From Bacillota bacterium (GTDB taxonomy: Bacteria; Bacillota; Clostridia; Christensenellales; Aristaeellaceae), in the NCBI GenBank assembly GCA_023411175.1, contig JAEYPB010000058.1, positions 1-20,192 on the forward strand: a stretch of DNA of 20,192 nucleotides, in the 5' to 3' direction. The notes beneath the pieces are model-generated. The model searched no databases. It had not been told where the DNA came from and saw nothing but the letters and a program-made list of their open reading frames with translations. Within the stretch, counting starts at the first letter, position 1. Each line of letters begins with the position of its first letter. Shown here in pieces: positions 13,936 through 20,192 of the stretch. The position numbers and the translations under genes were made by a program.

Positions 13936-14739
13936 ATGCAGTCAGAGGAGCGGTTGGAACGCATTTTATGGAAGGTGCGGCACGATGGGCGCGTGTACAC
14001 CGCGCGGCTCGCCGAGGAGTACGGGGTCTCGGAGGAAACGGTAAGGCGGGATATTCGGGCGCTTGTTCGGGCGTCGAAGGTAAAGCGCGTACATGGCGGC
14101 GCGACCGGCCTATATCCGCCCTCAAGTGAAAATGCCTATTCTGTGCGCCGGCTCCGGGACGCGGAGGCCAAGCGCAGAATTGGCGCGTATGCCGCCAGTC
14201 TGATTGAAGACGGAGAGATTCTCGCCCTGGATGGCGGCTGCTGCAATGAACAGCTCGCGAAGGAGCTGTTTAGTAAAAAGGGCCTCATTTTCGTGACCAA
14301 CTTCATCCCCGCGGCCAATGCGCTGAATGAAAAATTTCAGCAGAATCACATAGAGGGTCGGACCATTCTCCTGGGCGGAGAGATGAGCTGCGAAAATCTG
14401 GTCTCCTACGGCACGCTGACCGAGGAGATGGTTGAGAAGTTTCGCTTCACGCGGGCATTTATCAGCGCCTCGGCGCTGTCGGACAGCGGCGCCATGATCT
14501 GGAACGTCGGCGAGGGAAAGATCTCCCGCATCATGGCTGAGCACGCGGCAAGTGTGGTGCTGCTCTGCGAAAGCGCGAAGTTTTCTCAAACGTCGCTGTA
14601 TCAATACATCGATTACAGTTCTGTCGACATGCTGGTCACGGACGACGCCCACGGCATTCCATCGGAGACGCGCGCTCGGCTGGAGAGCGAAGGCGTCGAG
14701 GTCGTCATTCTGAAAGCGGAGAGCGAAACAAATGAATAA
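13936..14739 (+). CDS. DeoR-family transcriptional regulator
   Basis: A 267-aa repressor, normal length for the family. The N-terminal winged helix-turn-helix (about 5-57) has the hallmark RLAEEYGVSEETVRRDIRAL followed by KRVHGGA. The C-terminal DeoRC domain should bind a phosphorylated sugar; its first ligand loop reads ALDGGCCNEQLAKEL, where most relatives have SGTT or GGTT, so the effector pocket may be atypical. The start is placed at 13936 because it yields the usual N-terminus and follows AGAAGGGCG; upstream in-frame starts precede or overlap the promoter. The stop lies 8 nt inside the following MFS gene, so the two are coupled. Likely autoregulated through the repeats just upstream. 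Confidence 0.93.
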   Translation: MQSEERLERILWKVRHDGRVYTARLAEEYGVSEETVRRDIRALVRASKVKRVHGGATGLYPPSSENAYSVRRLRDAEAKRRIGAYAASLIEDGEILALDGGCCNEQLAKELFSKKGLIFVTNFIPAANALNEKFQQNHIEGRTILLGGEMSCENLVSYGTLTEEMVEKFRFTRAFISASALSDSGAMIWNVGEGKISRIMAEHAASVVLLCESAKFSQTSLYQYIDYSSVDMLVTDDAHGIPSETRARLESEGVEVVILKAESETNE

Positions 14740-16006
14740 GCGCTTGGACAAGCGGGGCGCAGCCTACCTGCTGGCGATCTGCTGGATCGTCTATTTCTGT
14801 TCCTATCTTGGGCGGCTGAACTATTCGTCGGTCATGAGCGAACTGATCGGCACGGTGCTGACCAAGTCGCAGGCGGGCTGGGTCAACACGGCCTTCCTGA
14901 TCGCCTATGCCTCAGGGCAGCTGATCAACGGAATGCTGTCGGAGAAGGTGTCTCCCCGGTGGCTCGCCGCGGCCGGTGCGGTGGGCGGCGGACTGATGAA
15001 CATCGCCTTTGCCTTTGCACGCTCCTTCCCCGAGATGGTGCTGCTTCGGCTGATGACGGGGTTCTTCATGTCCATGCTGTGGCCTTCCATCCTGTGCGCG
15101 ATGGTACGGCTGATGCAGCACGATGACAAGGTCAGCGGGACTGTGAACATCGCTTCCTCCATGGCGGCGGGCACGCTGGTATCCTATGCGATGAGCGCAG
15201 GCCTAATTTACCTGTTCAACTGGGAAGCGGTGTTCTGGGTACCGGGTACGCTTTTATTGCTCTCGGGCATTCTCTGGGTCGTGGCATATCCGCGAATCAC
15301 CCGGATGGCCGTGGTTGAGGTGGCAGAAACGGGTAGCTTTGGCGCCCCGAAGCTGCCCGGGGAATCCCTGCCGCTGATCAGGCTGGCATTCATTCCGGTG
15401 CTGTCCGTCGTTATCGTGCCCGTCATTCTGCACGGCGTCATCAAGGACGGCGTGTCCGCGTGGGTGCCCACGTACATCGGCGAGGTCTTTGGCAAGAGCA
15501 CGTCCTTCTCCGCGCTTGCGAGCGTGCTGCTCCCGCTGTTCAACCTGACGGGCGCCTACATGGCGCAGTATGCTTATCGCCGGCTGGGCGGGAATGCGCT
15601 GAAGGGGTCGGCCGTGTTCTTTGGCATCGCCGCGCTGATTCTCACGCTGATGCTCTCGGTCGCCAAGGAAAACCTCGCGCTGACCGTCCTCTGCTTCGCG
15701 CTGATTACCAGCTCCATGATGGCGGTAAACGTGCTGCTGATCAACCTCTTGCCGCTCCGGTTTGAGCAGTACGGGCGCTCGGCGACCGTGTCCGGCGGGC
15801 TGAACGCCATCGCCTACGGCGGCTCCGCGCTGGCCAGCGGCATGATCGGCGTGCTATCCAGCGCCTATGGATGGAACGCCACCGTCGTCTCCTGGTTTAT
15901 CCTGATGGTCGTCGGCTGCGCGCTGTGCGCCGTCTTCCGCGGCGCATCCGCAGAGGAAAGATCGCACGGGAACGGCGGATCGGTTCCCAAAGAACTGAAT
16001 CCCTGA
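14732..16006 (+). CDS. MFS transporter, OPA-like (GlpT/UhpT-related)
   Basis: A 424-aa major facilitator with about 12 membrane helices. The first helix motif YFCSYLGRLNYSSVM (R28) resembles the phosphate-binding Arg region of organophosphate:phosphate antiporters, and IKDGVSAWVPTYIGEVFG aligns with GlpT's second phosphate-binding region. There the key Arg appears to be Lys (K238), so transport of a phosphorylated compound is suggested but not certain. The gene overlaps the DeoR-family repressor by 8 nt and has a GGAGAG ribosome binding site within it. The pair probably forms a substrate-inducible uptake unit. The C-terminal ~20 residues are hydrophilic. Confidence 0.92.
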   Translation: MNKRLDKRGAAYLLAICWIVYFCSYLGRLNYSSVMSELIGTVLTKSQAGWVNTAFLIAYASGQLINGMLSEKVSPRWLAAAGAVGGGLMNIAFAFARSFPEMVLLRLMTGFFMSMLWPSILCAMVRLMQHDDKVSGTVNIASSMAAGTLVSYAMSAGLIYLFNWEAVFWVPGTLLLLSGILWVVAYPRITRMAVVEVAETGSFGAPKLPGESLPLIRLAFIPVLSVVIVPVILHGVIKDGVSAWVPTYIGEVFGKSTSFSALASVLLPLFNLTGAYMAQYAYRRLGGNALKGSAVFFGIAALILTLMLSVAKENLALTVLCFALITSSMMAVNVLLINLLPLRFEQYGRSATVSGGLNAIAYGGSALASGMIGVLSSAYGWNATVVSWFILMVVGCALCAVFRGASAEERSHGNGGSVPKELNP

Positions 16007-16079
16007 ATTTTTTTGCCGCAAGCGGGCATCGGTATTTCAACCCACAGGCTGCGACGGCGGAAAGAGGGCGATTTCTCCA

Positions 16080-17570
16080 ATGTATACGGTAATGATCGTG
16101 GAGGACGAACTGCTGGTGCGCATGGGATTGATGGCGTCAATCCCATGAGAAGAGCTTGGCCTGCGCGTGGTCGCGGAGGCGGCCAACGGGCAGGACGCCT
16201 GGAAAGCGTACCAGAAATATCATCCGGATATCGTGATGACCGACATCCGCATTCCCGGCATGAATGGGCTGGAGCTTTTAAGCGCCGTTCGCGAGATCGA
16301 TCCAAGCTGCGCGCTGATTGTCATAACCTGTGTCGAGGAGTTCTCCACATTGCAGGAGACGATGTCGCTGGGCGTGGTTTCGTACCTTGTGAAGGCCACG
16401 ATGCGCCAGCAGGATATAATCGTGGCGGTGAAGAAGGCGTACAGCTTTCTGCAAAACAACAACCGCCCGCCGAACAGCAAAAGCTGTGAAGACGAGATCG
16501 AAACGCTGATCGGCGCCTATTTCCTGGGAAGCATCGACTACGAAGTGCTGATGCGGCGCGGCAATGGGGATTTGCAGCCGGAGATTCACGGTTTCCTTTA
16601 TATGCGCATGTCGCGTACCGGCGGCATGACGGAGATTCTGCGGCGCTCCATCCAAAATATCCTGCAAGACCGCCTGGCGAGGGCAGACGCCATTACGCTT
16701 GCGTGGCGCGAAGATGGGATTCTGGTGCTGATCAGAAAACAGACGCAGCGCGAATCGCTGCGGGCATCGCTGGAGGGTATCCGGCATTATTGCACCGAGA
16801 TGTTCGGCGTGGAAGCGCGCTTCAACGCCTGTCTCGACGCCGTTCCTGTAAGGAGCCTGCCCAAGGCGGTTGAGCGGATCGTCGAAAACTATACGGAAGC
16901 GTACCTGTACGAATCCTCGCTTCTATGGGTGCGGCCGGATGGCGGCATTTCGGACGAGGTCGTGGACGACTGCCTTCAGATGCTTCGCGACAACATCTGG
17001 CTCTTCCGTGACGCAGGTTCGGTGAGCGAGGTTCGCAGCCAAATCGATCGGCTGGAAACGGATCTCTATCGCGGCTGGACGGCGCTGAGCAGCGCGGCCT
17101 ACTTTTTGGCGCGCTACATCGCCAGCCATGCCCCCGCGGTGACGGAGGAGATGTTCCGGGAGTTCTGCCACAGGATGAAGGAGGATACCAGCCTGCACGC
17201 GCTGTTTATCCACCTGCGCGAGCAGATTGTCCGCCCGGCGCTGGAAGGTCAGGCCATCCGCCCGGAAATTGCCAGGGCGATCAGCTACATGGCGCGCAAC
17301 CTGTGCAGCGATATCTCGCTGACGCAGGTCGCGTTGGCCGTCGGCCTGCATCCGACGTATTTGTCCCGCCTATTCAAGCTGGAATTGGGCAAGGGATTTT
17401 CAGAGTTTCTGACAGACCTCCGCATCGAGCAGGCGCAGGCGCTTTTGAAAAAGCATGCGCTCAGCATTCAGGAAGTATCTGAAATGTGCGGTTTTTCAGA
17501 TATCTCGTATTTCTGCCGCAAGTTTAAGAGCGTCGTCGGCGTATCGCCGAGCGCATGGAGGGCGCGATGA
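16080..17570 (+). pseudogene. YesN-type response regulator (receiver plus AraC domain) interrupted by an in-frame TGA
   Basis: From ATG 16080 the frame reads MYTVMIVEDELLVRMG and on to residue 22, hits TGA at 16146-16148, then continues EELGLRVVAEAANGQ in the same frame to 17570 (497 codons including both stops). The stop sits exactly where the sister regulator at 12104 has Trp23, so the ancestral codon was almost certainly TGG. After it come D55 (IVMTDIRIP), the middle region, and both AraC helix-turn-helix motifs (SLTQVALAVGLHPTYLSRLF and QEVSEMCGFSDISYFCRKFK), all intact. A shorter protein from GTG 16167 (467 aa) would lose beta-1/helix-1 with E8/D9 and could not be phosphorylated normally. 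Possibilities are a recent nonsense mutation, a sequencing or assembly error, readthrough, or reinitiation. The stop overlaps the next kinase start. AGAGGG lies 11 nt before the ATG. Confidence 0.85.
16146..16148 (+). other. In-frame TGA at conserved Trp23 of the response regulator
   Basis: CCA-TGA-GAA-GAG replaces the usual P-W-E-E of YesN receivers. One G-to-A change from TGG explains it. TGA is used as a normal stop by many genes here (for example at 739, 2163 and 13637), so a genome-wide reassignment of UGA to Trp is unlikely. Confidence 0.85.
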
Positions 17571-19390
17571 TGCCCAGAAAAAAGCGGGCCATGCAGATCC
17601 CCTTTGTAACGTATCTGCTCGGAACTGCAGCGGTGTTCTTTGTCATAATCGCCTTCGCCATCAGCGTGTTGGTTTCCTGGCAGTATTCTAAAACGATGTG
17701 GAATCGCCAGCTGGACAACACGCTGACGTCGCTTTCGGTGGCGACCGACCAAATCGGCCAGCTTCTGAACGACGCAAAGACCGTGGCCGCCGCCGCACAG
17801 CTGGACGTGGACATCGACAACTACCTGTTCGGATCTTATACGAAGGACATCGACCGCGTTCTCGCGCGCCGCGCCATGCTGGACAGCCTGACGGTTTCAA
17901 TCAACAAGAGCGCCGCGCTGCAAGGCCTGTTTTTTATAAAGTCCGACGGAAGCCTTCACGGATACAACACGAGCTGGACGTTCCTGACGGGCGAAGAGCG
18001 CCACCCGTTTTCTCAGGATGAGAAGCTGCGGCAGGCGGGCGACGGCAAGGGCGTAACGTGGATTGCGCCGTACCAGCTGGCCGATCTGACGCTGAGCAAG
18101 ACGACGAAGGTTTCCATGGACAACACATTGGTCCTCGGCGCGATCAAGAGCCGCTATGTGCTCTCCTATGAGAACGAGCCGAATTCGCTGATTACGCTGG
18201 CGTCGGTGAACATCAAAAGCCTGCGCGCCTGTTTCAACTACTTGAACAAGGCGGGCGACGCCACCTATCTCGTCAACGAAAGCGGCGAGTGCATCGTCTC
18301 GACCGGGACCGCGTGGCGCCAGGGCGTGGTGGACTATTGGACATGCGTGGAGCCGGGCACCACCGAGGGCAGCCGCCGCTGGGAATCCAGCGAGGGCGAC
18401 GCGCTGTATGTCGTCTACCACGCCGTGCCTTCGACGGGCTGGTACCTCATCAAGACGACCTCCGCCTCGCTTTACGAACAGGATCTGGCGACGCTGCGCC
18501 GGAACGTTGTGTGGATCGCGCTGGCGCTCCTGGTGGTAACGACCGCTTTTTACATGCTGTGGGCGAAGCGAATCACCGCGTCGCTGGAGGGGCTGAAGCA
18601 CGCGATGGAGCGGATGCGCATGGGGGATCTGTCGCTGCGCATCGAAGAACCGATGAACATTCGAGAATATGAGGTGATTCGCGAACAATTCAACCATATG
18701 GCAAACAGCATCGAGCAACTGATCGAGGAAACCAAGGAGATGGAGCGGGAGCGGGTCACGCTGGAGGCGCGAACATTGCAAACGCAGTTATCGCCGCACA
18801 TGATCTTCAACTCCATCTCAGCGATTCGCTGGATGGCGACGGCGCTGGGCGTCGAGCAAATCTCCAGCATGCTCGGCGCGCTGGCGGAGCTATTGCGCCC
18901 GGTCTTCCGGGAGTGGCGGCTGAGCTGGACGCTGCGGGAGGAACTGGCTCATCTGGAGAACTACGTCGCGCTTCTCAAGCTTCGGTGCGGCGACGCGCTC
19001 GAACTGAACATGAATATCCCCGGCGAGATGATGGATGCCCTGCTTCCCTGCTTCGTTCTGCAGCCCATTCTTGAAAACTGCTTTGAGCACAGCGTACGGC
19101 AGGCGGATGTTCTCAGCGTGTCGATCACTGCCTTCCGCGACCAGGAGGGAACGATCATCATTGAAGTGGAGGACAATGGCGGCGGCATCCAGCCGGAGCA
19201 GTTGGAGAAATTGCGCGCGCAGATGGCGCAGACCGAGGAGGAAGCGGCGGGCCACCGTGGCATCGGGCTGTACAACGTCCACCGAAAGCTCCGCCTCTTG
19301 TGCGGCAAGGGTTCGGGCCTTTTGCTGGACAGCGTGCCGGGGAAGGGCGCCAAGGTGACGCTGCGCATCCAGAGCAACGTTAAGAAATAG
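17570..19390 (+). CDS. YesM-type sensor histidine kinase (second system)
   Basis: A 606-aa sensor kinase. TM1 is about 12-36, an extracytoplasmic sensor region runs to about 310, TM2 is about 312-332, then HAMP (about 332-385). The phosphoacceptor is H410 in LQTQLSPHMIFNSISAIRWM, a diverged form of the usual QINPHFLYNTL. The ATPase domain has LQPILENCFEHSV (N box), DNGGGI (G1) and HRGIGLYNVHRKLRLLCG (G2). The start is taken at 17570 because GGAGGG (17557-17562) lies 7 nt upstream; in-frame ATGs at 17555 and 17567 are alternatives. The start overlaps the regulator stop (TGATG), so the pair is co-translated. Its cognate regulator is the TGA-interrupted gene, which raises the question whether this kinase still signals. 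Confidence 0.93.
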   Translation: MPRKKRAMQIPFVTYLLGTAAVFFVIIAFAISVLVSWQYSKTMWNRQLDNTLTSLSVATDQIGQLLNDAKTVAAAAQLDVDIDNYLFGSYTKDIDRVLARRAMLDSLTVSINKSAALQGLFFIKSDGSLHGYNTSWTFLTGEERHPFSQDEKLRQAGDGKGVTWIAPYQLADLTLSKTTKVSMDNTLVLGAIKSRYVLSYENEPNSLITLASVNIKSLRACFNYLNKAGDATYLVNESGECIVSTGTAWRQGVVDYWTCVEPGTTEGSRRWESSEGDALYVVYHAVPSTGWYLIKTTSASLYEQDLATLRRNVVWIALALLVVTTAFYMLWAKRITASLEGLKHAMERMRMGDLSLRIEEPMNIREYEVIREQFNHMANSIEQLIEETKEMERERVTLEARTLQTQLSPHMIFNSISAIRWMATALGVEQISSMLGALAELLRPVFREWRLSWTLREELAHLENYVALLKLRCGDALELNMNIPGEMMDALLPCFVLQPILENCFEHSVRQADVLSVSITAFRDQEGTIIIEVEDNGGGIQPEQLEKLRAQMAQTEEEAAGHRGIGLYNVHRKLRLLCGKGSGLLLDSVPGKGAKVTLRIQSNVKK

Positions 19391-19504
19391 GAGAAATCCA
19401 ACTTGATATTGAACTATAATGTGTCGCAAAACCGGATTCGGCTCTCAGAATCACAATAATGCAAATACTCCCCAAAATAGTTTATTCCTTTTTAGATGCA
19501 GTGT

Positions 19505-19513
19505 TGCTATCAT
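19505..19513 (+). promoter_or_regulatory. Candidate extended -10 promoter for the second solute-binding protein
   Basis: TGC (19505-19507) followed by TATCAT (19508-19513, five of six). No recognisable -35 lies 16-18 bp upstream, which fits an activator-dependent promoter, perhaps controlled by the adjacent YesN-type regulator. The rest of the 153-nt gap after the kinase holds no clear terminator, so readthrough from the kinase gene is also possible. Confidence 0.4.
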
Positions 19514-19543
19514 GCACTTGGATTATTAAAAGGAGTGGATTAC

Positions 19544-20192
19544 ATGAAGAAATTCTTTTCCCTTCTGCTCATGACCGCGCTGATACTGTGCATGCTACCG
19601 TTCTCGGTTGCCCTGGCGGAACAGCCGACGGTGCTAACAATCGGTTCCGTCAGAACGATGGATGGCGACTGGTTCACCTATCCGGTCATCGAGCGCATCA
19701 AGGAGAAGCTGAACATCGAATTCGATTACATCCAGTACGATGATGATACCTTCAGCCTGACGCTTGCTGGCGGCGATCTGCCAGACATCGTCGTTGGCAA
19801 CGGCAACTATGTGACCACAATCCTGACCAACAAACTAGCCCTGAACATCTACCCGCTGCTTGAGAAGTACGCTCCGAACATCCTAAGCGAGCAGTACGCG
19901 GGCAGCATCACCATCATGCAGAACATGCTGGGCCTTGCCGGGGATGAGTTATACCTCTTGGCCCCAAACACCGGCGTTGAAAACGCGGGCGGCAGCACCA
20001 GCCCGAACCGCGGCTATGTCATCCGCTGGGATTACTACAAGGAAATCGGCTGCCCCGAGATCAACACCGATGACGACTACATCGCCGCGGTCAAGGCCAT
20101 GCAGGCGCTTCATCCCGAGACCGAAGACGGCAAACGGACCTACGGCTTCGGCGTCGAACGCTCGCTGGGCGACATGGGCGGCTATCGAGCCA
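19544..20192 (+). CDS. Extracellular solute-binding protein (LipO-like), 5' part, runs off the window
   Basis: 216 complete codons of a secreted binding protein. The signal peptide (MKKFF, hydrophobic core, then SVALA before EQPTV) looks like a signal-peptidase-I substrate. A Cys at position 16 is in ALILC, which lacks the small residue needed for a lipobox. The mature start LTIGSVRTMDGDWFTYPVIE, the LAGGDLPDIVVGN strand and YPLLEKYAPNI match the large family-1 binding proteins (LipO-like) used for complex sugars in Bacillota. AAAAGGAG lies 8 nt before ATG 19544, and the frame is open to the last base. It follows a YesN/YesM pair, a very common arrangement for such importers; permease genes should lie just beyond the window. 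Confidence 0.9.
   Translation, partial: MKKFFSLLLMTALILCMLPFSVALAEQPTVLTIGSVRTMDGDWFTYPVIERIKEKLNIEFDYIQYDDDTFSLTLAGGDLPDIVVGNGNYVTTILTNKLALNIYPLLEKYAPNILSEQYAGSITIMQNMLGLAGDELYLLAPNTGVENAGGSTSPNRGYVIRWDYYKEIGCPEINTDDDYIAAVKAMQALHPETEDGKRTYGFGVERSLGDMGGYRA

Noticed and set aside
15981..16014. Terminator after the MFS gene (CGGTTC/GAACTG stem and a T7 run)
   Set aside because: The stem is only six pairs with one wobble, lies inside the coding end, and is separated from the T run by 10 nt, so it is not a convincing terminator. Readthrough into the next regulator remains possible.
16146..16148. UGA reassigned to Trp throughout the organism, or selenocysteine insertion
   Set aside because: TGA ends many genes here at the expected length, including ATGA and TGATG overlaps, so it is a working stop codon. 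The aligned residue is Trp, not Cys, which does not suit selenocysteine.
19403..19420. TTGATA and TATAAT after the second YesM kinase as a promoter
   Set aside because: The two hexamers are only 6 bp apart, and no -35 lies at the proper distance from TATAAT, nor a TGn element.

Overview
The window (roughly 60% GC by eye) comes from a bacterium with strong AGGAGG-type ribosome binding sites, tightly packed operons, and YesM/YesN-type two-component systems (multi-pass sensor kinase plus AraC-fused response regulator) next to carbohydrate ABC transporters. That combination is most typical of Bacillota, so a high-GC Clostridia lineage is my best guess. A spirochaete cannot be excluded, because both solute-binding proteins carry signal-peptidase-I type leaders with no lipobox. 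No rRNA, tRNA, CRISPR array, phage or insertion sequence was seen.

Layout. (1) 1-2165, plus strand: an OmpR/PhoB-type response regulator and a HAMP sensor kinase with a 4-nt ATGA overlap, driven by an extended -10 promoter. A 16-bp stem at 2275-2318 is a shared terminator for this operon and the converging one. (2) 2330-12003, minus strand, in transcription order: YesM-type kinase, sugar/polyol solute-binding protein, two permeases, two dedicated MalK-like ATPases, a ~190-aa membrane protein, a 94-aa membrane protein, and a zinc polyol dehydrogenase resembling the erythritol/L-threitol dehydrogenase family. The likely job is sensing, importing and oxidising a polyol. (3) 12104-13639, plus strand: the divergent YesN-type regulator for that system, ending in a 21-bp stem terminator. 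The 100-bp gap between regulator and kinase holds two opposed promoters whose extended -10 elements are the arms of one inverted repeat. (4) 13936-16006: a DeoR-family repressor overlapping an OPA-like MFS transporter, with phased 10-bp repeats running into the -35 of the promoter. (5) 16080-19390: a second YesN/YesM pair. The regulator is broken by an in-frame TGA at codon 23, exactly where the intact sister regulator has a conserved Trp; otherwise the frame is open to the end. (6) 19544 to the window end: the 5' part of a second, LipO-like solute-binding protein, probably the target of system 5.

The most striking observations are the TGA in place of Trp23, the two ATPases that both have Glu instead of the Q-loop Gln, a possible 7-codon leader ORF coupled to the solute-binding protein, two unassigned membrane proteins between the transporter and dehydrogenase genes, and the regulatory DNA at 12035-12065 and 13834-13913.
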